Source of the DNA: Hymenobacter lapidarius
Lineage (GTDB): Bacteria; Bacteroidota; Bacteroidia; Cytophagales; Hymenobacteraceae
Assembly: GCF_001816145.1 (NCBI RefSeq)
Contig: NZ_MDZB01000175.1
Span: forward strand, 58,161-122,160
Direction of reading: 5' to 3'
DNA length: 64,000 bases
A program made the translations under genes and the position numbers. This document shows positions 8,661 to 15,954 of this stretch, in pieces. How positions within the stretch are numbered: the stretch's first letter is position 1; each line of letters starts with the position of its first letter. The notes beneath the pieces were generated by a model. That model had not been told where the DNA came from and did not search any database. It worked only from the letters and a program-made list of their open reading frames with translations.

Positions 8661-9278
8661 TTAGCCTTTTTTTGCATGAAAGTACTCATTCGACCTTTTA
8701 TTAGAACACGAGCGGCAGAATCGGTACCCGTCAGCGGTCGGAACTGCATTCGTCGCCCATTCGTGGCCGTTTTTACAGTGTGTCTGCTGCTTCGAGTAGC
8801 TGCGGCCTTTGCCCACCCGGTCAGCAATATTGTCCTCGTTGGTACCAATCGAGAGATGGGCCGGATTTACACACTTTCGATTGTCGCACGAATGCAGTAC
8901 GTGCCCGCCTTCGGGTATAGGCCCTTTGAGCATTTTATAACTCAGCCGATGTGCCCGCTTGGCGGTACTACTGCCAGGCGCTGCGCCCGCCCTGTCGCTT
9001 ATCATGCCATAGCCCGCATTATTCAGCGCACCAGTCCAGTTCCAGCACCCTTCGGTCTTGTCCACCATAGTCCAGAACCTTTCCTCCAAGCTGAGCCGAA
9101 GCTTAACAGGCCCGAAGCGCTTAAGCCTGGCTCTTGCATTGCTTTCGGCCATGCAGGTGCGGCAGATGCGCCTCGCCCCGCCATACGATTTCTTCTCGTG
9201 AACGATGGTGTTTTCGGGGGTGTATTCGTGCCCATTCTTGCAATGGCTACGGAGCGCTCTATTTGTTATCTGTCTCAC
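8661..9278 (-). CDS. HNH homing-type endonuclease with two CxxxH/CxxC fingers
   Basis: 205 residues, antisense to its surroundings and lower in GC. The core at ~75-145 is an HNH_3-type nuclease: GCWNWTGALNNAGYG, RAHRLSY, then HSCDNRKCVNPAHL followed by GTNEDN. Two similar zinc-finger-like modules flank it: N-terminal HCKNGHEYTPENT with a later CRTC, and C-terminal HCKNGHEWATNA with a later CRSC. Free-standing HNH enzymes of this type are mobile in phages. It lies tail to tail with the lysin gene (5 bases between stops) and is bounded by two versions of the lysin 3' end, consistent with insertion into the lysin gene. Confidence 0.85.
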   Translation of the reverse strand: MRQITNRALRSHCKNGHEYTPENTIVHEKKSYGGARRICRTCMAESNARARLKRFGPVKLRLSLEERFWTMVDKTEGCWNWTGALNNAGYGMISDRAGAAPGSSTAKRAHRLSYKMLKGPIPEGGHVLHSCDNRKCVNPAHLSIGTNEDNIADRVGKGRSYSKQQTHCKNGHEWATNAVPTADGYRFCRSCSNKRSNEYFHAKKG

Positions 9279-9344
9279 AATACGAAGATAACGAAAGAAA
9301 ATGGTATATGGAAATCAAATAAACCAGCATTTCCATCGATGCCC

Positions 9345-9494
9345 AACCAGGCCAACGCCCACAACATCGCCCGCTTCCCGAAATCAGCTTTAAAGGCAGC
9401 GAGAAGAACTTCTTGGAAGGTCGCTCAACCGGCAAACGTGCGGCGCGTGTGGCTCGACGGCACGGGCGTGATGACGGCCGTGGCCACCCGCTAA
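9345..9494 (+). pseudogene. Stranded original 3' end of the endolysin gene
   Basis: This stretch encodes NQANAHNIARFPKSALKAAR, RTSWKVAQPANVRR and a short tail to TAA at 9494. It aligns with the last 50 residues of the lysin (8503-8655), about two thirds identical by eye, with FPKSALKAARR and WKVAQPANVR shared exactly. It has no start or catalytic part of its own. Its GC-rich codon use matches the phage genes upstream, unlike the copy now attached to the lysin. Confidence 0.8.
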
Positions 9495-9532
9495 CCTTAC
9501 TCATTCATCATTCACCTTTTCCCATTACCACC

Positions 9533-9712
9533 ATGCGTTTCTTCTTCATCTCCTTTCTGATTATGACCGCCCTGGGCGCGGCCTTCTACGTCATCGACGG
9601 CCCCGGTTCGGGTGCTGGCATCTTCGCCATCATCTGCGCCGTGCTGGCGGTAGGCGTAGGCGCGTACAACTACGTGCGCTTCGGCAGCATCTTTAAAGAC
9701 GGCAAACGCTAA
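9533..9712 (+). CDS. Small two-helix membrane protein
   Basis: 59 residues (MRFFFISFLIMTALGAAFYV...) with two hydrophobic segments, ~2-20 and ~27-46, and a basic end (SIFKDGKR). It begins 38 bases after the stranded lysin tail, and its TAA overlaps the next ATG (TAATG). Size and place suggest an accessory lysis or membrane protein of the prophage. No family recognised. Confidence 0.55.
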   Translation: MRFFFISFLIMTALGAAFYVIDGPGSGAGIFAIICAVLAVGVGAYNYVRFGSIFKDGKR

Positions 9713-10083
9713 TGGCCGCGCTGCTCCCGCTGCTCTCCCTGTTGCCCCTGCTGGCCTCCCTGGCCAAAGCAATTGCGGATGCCGACCAGCACGGCAGCCC
9801 GCGCCTGCTGGCCTGGTTCCCGCGCTGGTCCGGCCCGCACTCCTGGCTGTATAAGTACAAGGACCAGACGGCGGCCAGCGGCCCGCGCTTTGCCGGCAGC
9901 ACCACGGTCTTTGTATTCCTAAGTGATTTGTGGCACGCAGCCAACTTTGCTGCCTGGCTCTGCTGGGCCGGCACCGCCCTGCTGGCCTGCTGGCTGGGTC
10001 GGCCGGCACTGTGGTGGCTGGTGGCCGGGCTGGTGCTGGGCAAGCTCTTGTTCGAGCCGCTGTACGCGTATTTACGCAAGTAG
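9712..10083 (+). CDS. Small multi-helix membrane protein
   Basis: 123 residues starting at the ATG of a TAATG overlap. Hydrophobic stretches lie at ~3-20, ~62-90 (FLSDLWHAANFAAWLCWAG) and ~98-115 (ALWWLVAGLVLGKLLF). No motif is recognised. It is the last confident gene of the rightward prophage operon; a terminator follows at 10138-10165. Confidence 0.55.
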   Translation: MAALLPLLSLLPLLASLAKAIADADQHGSPRLLAWFPRWSGPHSWLYKYKDQTAASGPRFAGSTTVFVFLSDLWHAANFAAWLCWAGTALLACWLGRPALWWLVAGLVLGKLLFEPLYAYLRK

Positions 10084-10137
10084 GTCACGATGCCCAGCTG
10101 CTGGCGAAGCTGCTTGTAAACACCAGTGAAATAGCGA

Positions 10138-10165
10138 AGCCCGCGCCGGCTGGTGCGGGCTTTTT
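10138..10165 (+). terminator. Terminator of the rightward prophage operon
   Basis: AGCCCGCGCC pairs with GGTGCGGGCT around a GGCT loop, followed by TTTTT. It lies 55 bases after the stop at 10083. Confidence 0.8.
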
Positions 10166-10181
10166 GCCTTACTTGCGCCCC

Positions 10182-10310
10182 GTGCGCCACTCCGACTCCC
10201 CGCCCCGTTCCTCCCAGGCCCTGTTCGGCCTCGTGCTGGCCGTCCTGGCGGGCCTGGGATGGGCGGCCGTGCAGGCGTGGCACTGGCTGGCGGCGTGGTG
10301 GGCAGGCTAG
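10182..10310 (+). CDS. Possible 42-residue membrane peptide
   Basis: A GTG at 10182 opens a frame (MRHSDSPPRSSQALFGLVLA...) with one hydrophobic segment of about 25 residues, ending in TAG at 10310. It lies after a terminator and overlaps the 3' end of the reverse-strand regulator by four bases. No ribosome binding site is obvious. Confidence 0.25.
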   Translation: MRHSDSPPRSSQALFGLVLAVLAGLGWAAVQAWHWLAAWWAG

Positions 10311-10798
10311 GCGGCTTTGGCGAGCAGCTTGGCATACAACCGGGGCTGGGCATGAAACATAGTTTCGCCAGCTTCCAGCAACGAATACCAAGCGTTTTTG
10401 TCCCGCACCGCCAAGCGCAGCAGCAGGCCGCACGAACGGTTGGGAACTTCGCCCGCTTCGTAGCGTGCCCACTGGTTAGCGCCAAACCCCAAGAGCTTAC
10501 CCAGTAGCGCGGCCGATAACTCGTACCGCGCGCGGAACGCCGCTAGCTCGGCAGGCGCGGGCAAGCCGTAGCGTTTGCGGTACGGCCCGTATACTTGCTC
10601 GACATTGCTATTCTCTAGTGCCGTGTTCGTGAAGGATTCGCCGGTTTCGTCGCAGACGTAATAGAGCCGCGTGTATCGGTAGACTTCGCCGCGAAATACT
10701 TCGCTCTCTTCCACGGCGTGCAAGTAGGCCAAACCATCCGAAAGTGGGCTATCAATCGGCGTAGGAAAGGGCGGGTTAGACCAAGTAGGGTGATTCAT
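10307..10798 (-). CDS. HTH regulator/antitoxin-like protein
   Basis: 163 residues. The first half carries a short beta region (YRYTRLYYVCDETGESFT, then VEQVYGPYRKRYGLP). The second holds an Xre-like helix-turn-helix (FRARYELSAALLGKLLGFG, then NQWARYEAGEVPN) and a helix with NAWYSLLEAGE. This layout matches the MqsA-like HTH module found in many antitoxins, including proteins that carry an extra Panacea/SocA domain, which is absent here; the Cys zinc ligands of true MqsA are also missing. It overlaps the upstream gene as ATGA, so the two form one reverse-strand unit between the lysis genes and the integrase. Repressor or antitoxin role is inferred. Confidence 0.6.
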   Translation of the reverse strand: MNHPTWSNPPFPTPIDSPLSDGLAYLHAVEESEVFRGEVYRYTRLYYVCDETGESFTNTALENSNVEQVYGPYRKRYGLPAPAELAAFRARYELSAALLGKLLGFGANQWARYEAGEVPNRSCGLLLRLAVRDKNAWYSLLEAGETMFHAQPRLYAKLLAKAA

Positions 10799-11109
10799 TG
10801 GGATTTAGCGGCGGTATTGCCAAAACTTAGGTGGCAAAAAATGGGCTCTTCTTTGTATTCAGGCAGTAGTAGCAGGGCATCGGTAGTAATAGCCAGCGCG
10901 GGCCAGTATTCGTTGAAGAACTCTCGCACCGCGTCCTTAATGGCCTTCGCGCCTTCGTAGTCTTCCTGCGCCACGCAGAACGCAATCAGCTCCAGTTGGG
11001 TCTTAGCGTGTTCCACCGGGCACGGGTCGGGCACAAGGCAGGAAACGTGACGCAGCGAATGGGCCGCGAATTTCTTCATTTGGTTGTAGTGTTTTCTATC
11101 AAAAGCCAT
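10795..11109 (-). CDS. Small partner protein of HTH regulator
   Basis: 104 residues, first gene of a two-gene reverse operon with an ATGA overlap to the HTH gene. The middle (AFCVAQEDYEGAKAIKDAVR) looks like a UVR-type alpha-hairpin, a protein-protein contact module in UvrB, UvrC and ClpC. No signal peptide, nuclease or kinase motif is visible. An AATATTCG-like promoter word lies four bases upstream. Gene order (small gene first, HTH second) fits HigBA-type or phage-regulatory pairs, but I do not recognise a toxin family. Confidence 0.5.
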   Translation of the reverse strand: MAFDRKHYNQMKKFAAHSLRHVSCLVPDPCPVEHAKTQLELIAFCVAQEDYEGAKAIKDAVREFFNEYWPALAITTDALLLLPEYKEEPIFCHLSFGNTAAKSQ

Positions 11110-11112
11110 GCA

Positions 11113-11120
11113 CGAATATA
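11113..11120 (-). promoter_or_regulatory. -7 element for the two-gene unit
   Basis: On the reverse strand TATATTCG resembles the Bacteroidota TAnnTTTG box and ends four bases before the ATG at 11109, so the transcript would be nearly leaderless. The -33 TTTG is weak. Confidence 0.4.
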
Positions 11121-11169
11121 CAACACAAAAACCTAGCCGCCAACTATTTGCCCCAACTAAACACCCGCT

Positions 11170-12411
11170 TCACGCCGCCAACAGCCGCTCCGTGAACTCC
11201 CGCAGGAACGGCTTGCGCGCGGTGCTCATGCCCAGCACTTCTACCCCGTAAACTTTGGCTAATTCCGAATTTATCGTGTCCGGCAAAACGCGCGAGTACA
11301 CGGCTTGGGTGATGGCCACGGAGCGGTGCCCGAGCACGGCGCTTACAATCGTCATCGGCACCCCGTCCTGCAGCAGCACCATGCCCGCCGTCTTGCGCCC
11401 GACGTGGGTGGTCAGGTGCTGCGCAAAGCCGCACAGGTAGCCGATTTGCTTGAGCGCCCGGTTTAGGTACTCGTTGGTGGGCATCGGCAGGCGCTCCCCG
11501 CCGTAGCGGGCCAGGAGTTCCACGGCGGGCTGAAAGAAGGGTATCATGGTCAGCGTGCCGGTCTTCTGGCGGTGAATCCGAATCAGCAGCCCCCCGCCCG
11601 GCTGCGGCACGACGTGCTCGGAGGCGCGGAAGTTGCAGGCGTCCTGCCAGGAGAGGCCGGTGAAGCACTGAAACAGGAACATATCGGCGGCCTTGCGCAG
11701 GGTCGGGGCCGCGAAGTCGTAGTACCAGAGCTTGACCAAATCCGCCGGGGCCAGGAACACGGCGGGCCGGGGCGGCTCCTTTTTCAGCCGCAGGCCGTCC
11801 AACGGGTAGCGGTCCATGATTTCCTGGCGCACGCACCAGCGCAGCAGCCCGCTGAGCGCGTCCACGACCTTGAGGGCGTAGTTGTTCGACAGGCCCCGGC
11901 CCCGCAGGTGCTCCACGAAGCGTTCGGCCGCCCGCTGGGTCAGCTCAGCCGGGCGCAGCGCCAGCTTCTTGGTGTCGGTCAGCCATTCTTCCAGCCGGGC
12001 CAGGCGCACGCCGTCGGCTTCGCGGGTGGCGGGGCTGAGCTGCCCGCTCTCGACCAGGGCCGTGCGGTGGGCGAGGTAGCGGCCGGCAGCTTCGAGCAGG
12101 GAGCAGGTCCGGCGCTGCGGGGCCTGAAAGCGCAGCACCACCTTTTCGGGCGTCACGTAGGCTCCTTCGCGCTCGAGCAGGTTGAAGGCTTCGCGCAGGC
12201 CATCGGCCAGTTGCTGCAGGCGCTGGTTGGCCACCTTCGTTTCGTCCGAGCGCCCCCGCACCTTTTGGCCGTGGGCGTCCCAGTCGTCCTTGTGGGCGTA
12301 GACGCCGGCCGCGAAGTTGCACGGCACCCCGTCCACCGTCACCCGGCAGTAGAGCGTGCCGGGCCGTTCGCGGGCGCGGGTGTTCTTGCGGAACCAGAAC
12401 AGAACGGTCAT
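11170..12411 (-). CDS. Tyrosine recombinase, IntDOT-like prophage integrase
   Basis: 413 residues from ATG 12411, chosen because MTVLFWFRKNTRARERPGTL is the usual start of Bacteroidota arm-binding domains. Order: arm-binding domain (~1-95), SAM-like core-binding domain (~100-205), catalytic domain (~215-400). Catalytic His/Arg appear in LTTHVGRKTA, the next His in LGHRSVAIT and the nucleophile Tyr in TQAVYSRV. At the first Arg position the sequence is CFTGLSWQDA, with Ser where most recombinases have Arg; IntDOT of CTnDOT is known to have the same change. The gene sits at the element edge, pointing away from tRNA-Ser, the usual layout for tRNA-targeted integration. Confidence 0.9.
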   Translation of the reverse strand: MTVLFWFRKNTRARERPGTLYCRVTVDGVPCNFAAGVYAHKDDWDAHGQKVRGRSDETKVANQRLQQLADGLREAFNLLEREGAYVTPEKVVLRFQAPQRRTCSLLEAAGRYLAHRTALVESGQLSPATREADGVRLARLEEWLTDTKKLALRPAELTQRAAERFVEHLRGRGLSNNYALKVVDALSGLLRWCVRQEIMDRYPLDGLRLKKEPPRPAVFLAPADLVKLWYYDFAAPTLRKAADMFLFQCFTGLSWQDACNFRASEHVVPQPGGGLLIRIHRQKTGTLTMIPFFQPAVELLARYGGERLPMPTNEYLNRALKQIGYLCGFAQHLTTHVGRKTAGMVLLQDGVPMTIVSAVLGHRSVAITQAVYSRVLPDTINSELAKVYGVEVLGMSTARKPFLREFTERLLAA

Positions 12412-12451
12412 GTAGTGGGAAAGGAGCACCGGCGGCCCGCTTGCTAATGGG

Positions 12452-12504
12452 AGTAGCATTGGCAACGGGTTGCAATGATACTAAAGTCAGTAGCAATGGT
12501 TGCA
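12452..12504. promoter_or_regulatory. Direct repeats upstream of integrase
   Basis: Two copies of AGTAGCAwTGG, each followed by TTGCA (12452-12474 and 12489-12504), are spaced 37 bases apart just before the integrase start. They could be operator or integrase arm-type sites; nothing in the sequence decides between these. Confidence 0.35.
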
Positions 12505-12621
12505 GCAAAACGGGGCGTGTAACCTGAAATAGTGCCGGGCGACCACCGGCGTGACCCGGACGAAAGCGGCGTTTCGGCCGGTGAGCGGCGGGCAATGGCC
12601 GCTGGCGGGCCGCTGGGGCAC

Positions 12622-12650
12622 GAAAAAGCCCGCCGGGGGTTCCGGCGGGC
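12622..12650 (-). terminator. Terminator downstream of tRNA-Ser(UGA)
   Basis: GCCCGCCGG and CCGGCGGGC form a 9-bp stem; on the reverse strand it is followed by TTTTT. It lies 21 bases past the tRNA 3' end and also insulates the integrase gene. Confidence 0.8.
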
Positions 12651-12670
12651 ACGCGTGCTAAGCACGTTCG

Positions 12671-12755
12671 TAGAGAGCGAGGGATTCGAACCCCCGGACC
12701 TGTTACAGTCAGCGGTTTTCAAGACCGCCGCAATCGACCACTCTGCCAGCTCTCT
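12671..12755 (-). tRNA. tRNA-Ser (UGA)
   Basis: The reverse strand folds as a class II tRNA: acceptor AGAGAGC/GCTCTCT, D arm with GCAGAGTGG, anticodon loop CTTGAAA in stem GCGGT/ACCGC (anticodon TGA), a long variable arm and GGTTCGAATCC in the T arm. The discriminator reads A and CCA is not encoded. The 3' end faces the integrase, so this is the probable attachment gene of the prophage. Confidence 0.93.
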
Positions 12756-12759
12756 GGGA

Positions 12760-12830
12760 GAGTTAAGAGTGAGGAGTTAAGGGTTGGCTGTTGAACGACA
12801 ACTCTTAACTCCTCACTCTTAACTCTTAAC
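12760..12830. repeat. Word-repeat palindrome between two tRNA-Ser genes
   Basis: Two ~27-base arms (12760-12786 and 12799-12825) are inverted copies with about one mismatch. Each arm is built from short related words (AGTTAAGAGT, GAGGAGTTAA). It almost fills the gap between the tRNAs. Confidence 0.85.
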
Positions 12831-12837
12831 GTACTCG

Positions 12838-12924
12838 TAGAGAAGGGGGGATTCGAACCCCCGATACCGTTGCCGGTATAACGGTTTTCGAAACCGTCGC
12901 ATTCGACCACTCTGCCACCTCTCT
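12838..12924 (-). tRNA. tRNA-Ser (CGA)
   Basis: Class II tRNA on the reverse strand: acceptor AGAGAGG/CTTCTCT (one G-T), anticodon loop TTCGAAA in stem ACGGT/ACCGT (anticodon CGA), long variable arm (ATACCGTTGCCGGTAT on the complement) and GGTTCGAATCC. A consensus promoter lies just upstream; with tRNA-Ser(UGA) it forms a tandem pair. Confidence 0.93.
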
Positions 12925-12952
12925 AACAGGCTCCCCGAGTGATTGGGGAGTG

Positions 12953-12982
12953 CAAAAGTAGAAAGGAATAAGGAATGGCAAA
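12953..12982 (-). promoter_or_regulatory. Consensus Bacteroidota promoter for the tRNA-Ser pair
   Basis: On the reverse strand TTTG (12979-12982), 18 bases, then TACTTTTG (12953-12960). This matches the TTTG/TAnnTTTG consensus closely and ends about 29 bases before the tRNA-Ser(CGA) 5' end. Confidence 0.75.
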
Positions 12983-13037
12983 GGCGGAACGTCGAATTTT
13001 ACTGAAAAAAATCCGTAGGCGCTTCAGTATCAATCCC

Positions 13038-14018
13038 TCATTCTTCTTCCTTCAGGCGCAGCTGCTCCCGTAGCATCTCCCGCCGGCGCCCCGTCACGGC
13101 GTCCATGCTCACGTTGACTTCGAAGCCGATAATCAGTGTCATGCAGACGAATTCGAGCCACACCATAAAGCCCACCAGCGCCCCAATAGAGCCGTAGAAG
13201 GTATTGTAGGAGTCGAAAATCCGGACGTAGAGGGTGAACAGAAACGATACCAGAAAGATGAGCAGCGTGGCCACTATCGCCCCCACCGATACCAGCGGCC
13301 ACTTGTCCTGCACGGGCGGCACGAAGTAATAAATGACACAAGTCGTGCTCAAAAACAGGCCAACCAGTGAGCCGTAGCGAACGAGCGTCAGGACCAGTTC
13401 GGTGAACCGCTCGGGCACAATCTCATAGAACACCAGCCAGTCGATGAGATAAGTACCGAAAAAGATGCCGGCGATGGCCAACACCAGAATCAGCGAGAGC
13501 ACGAAGGTGAGGGCCGTGGCAATCAGACGCTTGCGCAGGTAGCTGCGGTGCTTAAACCACGGGTATTTCTTCTCAAAGGCATCGAGCAGGGCCATGATGC
13601 CGTTGGAGCTGAGCACCAGGGCCGTACCGAAACCAAAGGAGAGCAGGCCGCCGTGCGGGATGTTCACAATGTCCTCGATGGTGGACGCGGTGGCCGCGTA
13701 CAGCTCGCGGGGCATAAAATCGCTAAGGAACAGCAGAATGTCCACATTCAGATTCGGCACGGGAATGTACGGAATGAGCGTAAACAGGAAGATGATGGTG
13801 GGGAACAGGGCCACCGTGAGGTTGAAGGCCATGTAAGCGGCGCGCTTCTCCAGGCTGTCGAGGCGCAGCTCGTGCAGGATGCGGTCGAGCACGTCGTAGA
13901 GGGAGGCCTGGCCGCCGGGCAGCCGCAGCCGCTTAAGGCCCACAATCAGCCGTCGGTACGGCCGTTGCTGGCGCACATCGGGGAAGCGGGCTCGGCTAAT
14001 GGCGGCGGGAGCTTTCAA
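13038..14018 (-). CDS. YihY/virulence factor BrkB family membrane protein
   Basis: 326 residues with six hydrophobic segments between ~65 and ~310 (for example ALFPTIIFLFTLIPYIP, TFVLSLILVLAIAGIFFGTY, GALVGFMVWLEFVCM). The pattern LEKRAAYMAFNLTVALFPTI near ~57-76, YYFVPPV at ~228 and FYGSIGALVGFMVWLE at ~273 are typical of the YihY/BrkB family, inner-membrane proteins of uncertain transport function. A charged cytoplasmic tail (RRREMLREQLRLKEEE) ends the protein. It is transcribed alone, toward the tRNA genes. Confidence 0.88.
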   Translation of the reverse strand: MKAPAAISRARFPDVRQQRPYRRLIVGLKRLRLPGGQASLYDVLDRILHELRLDSLEKRAAYMAFNLTVALFPTIIFLFTLIPYIPVPNLNVDILLFLSDFMPRELYAATASTIEDIVNIPHGGLLSFGFGTALVLSSNGIMALLDAFEKKYPWFKHRSYLRKRLIATALTFVLSLILVLAIAGIFFGTYLIDWLVFYEIVPERFTELVLTLVRYGSLVGLFLSTTCVIYYFVPPVQDKWPLVSVGAIVATLLIFLVSFLFTLYVRIFDSYNTFYGSIGALVGFMVWLEFVCMTLIIGFEVNVSMDAVTGRRREMLREQLRLKEEE

Positions 14019-14116
14019 TGAGGGAGGGTAGGCAGTGAGCAGTGGGGGAAGTTACCAGCAAACAACGAGAATGGCGGTAAAAGTGTACTGCTCACCCCCA
14101 CCCGGCAGCCGGGGCG

Positions 14117-14608
14117 CTACTTGCGGAACGCGGCCGGGGCCGGGGCGTTGGGCGAGATGGCGCCGGGGGTGGGCAGCACCGGGCTATCCACCTCGTCTTC
14201 GGTGAAGTAGGGCGCCAGGCGCTCCAGAATGCTATTGGGCACGGGTACGGGCCGGCCGGTGCTGGTGTTCACGAACACCATGAGGGTGTGGCCTTCGGTG
14301 AGCAGCTCCTGGGCCTCGTTGTAGATTTCGTATTCAAACAGCACCCGCGACCCCTCCGCTTGCTGCTTCAGCAGGAGCCGCACCGTGAGCAGGTCGTCGT
14401 AGCGGGCGGGGCGGCGGAAGCGGGTGCGCAGCTCCCCTACCGGCATGCCCACGCCCTCGGTTTCCAGGTCTTTGTAGCGAATACCCAGCTGCCGGAACGA
14501 CTCGGTGCGCGCCACCTCGAAATACGCCGCGTAGTTGCCGTGATAGACGTAGCCCATCTGGTCGGTTTCGGCGTAGCGCACGCGGATTTGAATATCTGAC
14601 TGGTACAT
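14117..14608 (-). CDS. Acyl-CoA thioesterase, YbgC/FadM hotdog family
   Basis: 163 residues from ATG 14608; an upstream ATG at 14665 would add an unrelated leader. The hotdog signature is clear at ~9-29 (VRYAETDQMGYVYHGNYAAY), with the conserved Asp and the Tyr-x-His of the YbgC/4HBT active site, and the helix FEVARTESFRQLG follows. Family members hydrolyse acyl-CoA thioesters. The last ~35 residues are a low-complexity Pro/Ala tail. It lies 58 bases downstream of mltG on the same strand, probably co-transcribed. Confidence 0.88.
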   Translation of the reverse strand: MYQSDIQIRVRYAETDQMGYVYHGNYAAYFEVARTESFRQLGIRYKDLETEGVGMPVGELRTRFRRPARYDDLLTVRLLLKQQAEGSRVLFEYEIYNEAQELLTEGHTLMVFVNTSTGRPVPVPNSILERLAPYFTEDEVDSPVLPTPGAISPNAPAPAAFRK

Positions 14609-14666
14609 ATAGAGGCTTTGGTTGGGTGAGACGGACGCCAGATGAGCATGACGCTCTGTATACAAA

Positions 14667-15749
14667 TTACCGGATTCCCGCCCGGTTTAGCGCGGCCTGG
14701 TAGCGGCGGGCGTTAAGCAGATGGCCGGTTTCGTTGGTGGCGAAGGCGTGGTAGCCGCTGAAATCTTCCTTGGCGCAGAAATACAGGTAGTTGTTGCTTT
14801 CCGGCTGCAGCACGGCATCGATGCTGGCAATGCTGGGCAGGTTGATGGGGCCGGGTGGCAGGCCGGCGTATTTGTAGGTATTGTAGGGCGAGTCTTTGGC
14901 CAGGTGCACGTTGAGGACGCGCTTGATGGTGAAGTCGCGGTTGGCGTACACCACGGTGGGGTCGGCCTGCAGCTTCATGCCGCGGCGGAGGCGGTTGAGG
15001 TACACGCCCGCAATGCGGGGCCGCTCGCTGGCGTGCTGCTGCTGCTCGGCTTCCACAATGCTGGCCAGGGTGCTCACTTCGGCCCGGCTCAGGTTGAGCT
15101 TTTCGCGCTGGGCGTCGCGGGCCGGGGTCCAGAATTTCTCGTACTCCTTCTTCATCCGCTTCATGAGGTTGTCGGCCGAGGTGTTCCAGTACAGCTCGTA
15201 GGTGTTCGGAATGAACATGCTGAGCACGGTGGTGGTATCGAAGCCCAGGCTGCGGGTGTAGGCGGGGCTGCTGAGGAGCGAATCAATCTGGCGGGGCTGG
15301 GCGTCAATCTGGCTGGCGAGCTTATCGGCCAGCTCGCGCCGCAGCCGCACGTTGGTAAAGGTGAGCTTGAGCGGCGACTGCAGGCCGGCCTTGAGCACGT
15401 TGATGAGCTGGCGGTTGGTGTAGCCTTCCTTGAGCTCGTAGCGGCCGGGCTTCACGTGCTCGGGGTACTTCATCAGCTTGGCCACGAAGTGCAGCGAGAG
15501 CTTGTCTACCACCACCCCGCTGGCATCAATGGCGCGGAGGGCGGCCTTCCAATCATCGCCGCGGTGTACCACCACGTAGGTGGGCTTGCCCTTGGTTTCG
15601 ATGTTAGCGGTGAAAAACACCTGGTAGAAATAGTAGGAGAAACACACCAGAGCGAGCGTGAAGATGACGCTCACCGTGGCCCAGCGCCGGCGGCGTTTCA
15701 GGGATTGGTCGCGGAGTTCAATGGCCGACTTTTTGGCAGGCTGGGACAT
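14667..15749 (-). CDS. mltG: Endolytic murein transglycosylase MltG
   Basis: 360 residues. A basic N-terminus (KRRRRWATVS) is followed by one membrane anchor at ~25-45 (VIFTLALVCFSYYFYQVFF). The periplasmic part has a LysM-like subdomain and the YceG catalytic domain, with the conserved Glu in LASIVEAEQ, then RIAGVYLNRLRRGMKLQADP and YNTYKYAGLPPGPI. MltG cuts nascent glycan strands and sets their length. The promoter word TACTTTTG (15782-15789) lies ~33 bases upstream, and the thioesterase gene follows. Confidence 0.93.
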   Translation of the reverse strand: MSQPAKKSAIELRDQSLKRRRRWATVSVIFTLALVCFSYYFYQVFFTANIETKGKPTYVVVHRGDDWKAALRAIDASGVVVDKLSLHFVAKLMKYPEHVKPGRYELKEGYTNRQLINVLKAGLQSPLKLTFTNVRLRRELADKLASQIDAQPRQIDSLLSSPAYTRSLGFDTTTVLSMFIPNTYELYWNTSADNLMKRMKKEYEKFWTPARDAQREKLNLSRAEVSTLASIVEAEQQQHASERPRIAGVYLNRLRRGMKLQADPTVVYANRDFTIKRVLNVHLAKDSPYNTYKYAGLPPGPINLPSIASIDAVLQPESNNYLYFCAKEDFSGYHAFATNETGHLLNARRYQAALNRAGIR

Positions 15750-15781
15750 GGGCTGGAATTAGAAAATCAAGGGAGCGACAC

Positions 15782-15789
15782 CAAAAGTA
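15782..15789 (-). promoter_or_regulatory. -7 element of mltG promoter
   Basis: TACTTTTG on the reverse strand fits TAnnTTTG; the transcript would begin about 27 bases before the mltG ATG. The -33 box is not clear. Confidence 0.5.
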
Positions 15790-15954
15790 CGAAAGCCGGC
15801 TACCCAAGCGCCTAAGCCGTATCAGAGTTGTTTCGTTTCAGTCAGCCGTAGTACCTTGCCCGCACCTTTGGCTCAGCTGGCACTCCGGTGCCGCCCAGGG
15901 CCGCCCTTTGGCTGGCAGTTGCCTGCCTTCATGTTTTATTACCCCCCTCGTTCT

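Noticed and set aside
8676..9494. Long forward open frame across the HNH gene ending in the lysin tail
   Set aside because: It is the antisense of the HNH gene joined by chance to the stranded lysin 3' end. Its translated middle has no domain, and the reverse-strand HNH reading is clearly real.
1..12411. Contractile injection system (T6SS or extracellular injection type)
   Set aside because: No sheath, tube, baseplate spike or AAA ATPase gene is visible, and an integrase, endolysin and HNH gene are present. Only the right end of the element is in the window, so a tail-like particle cannot be excluded, but nothing here supports it.
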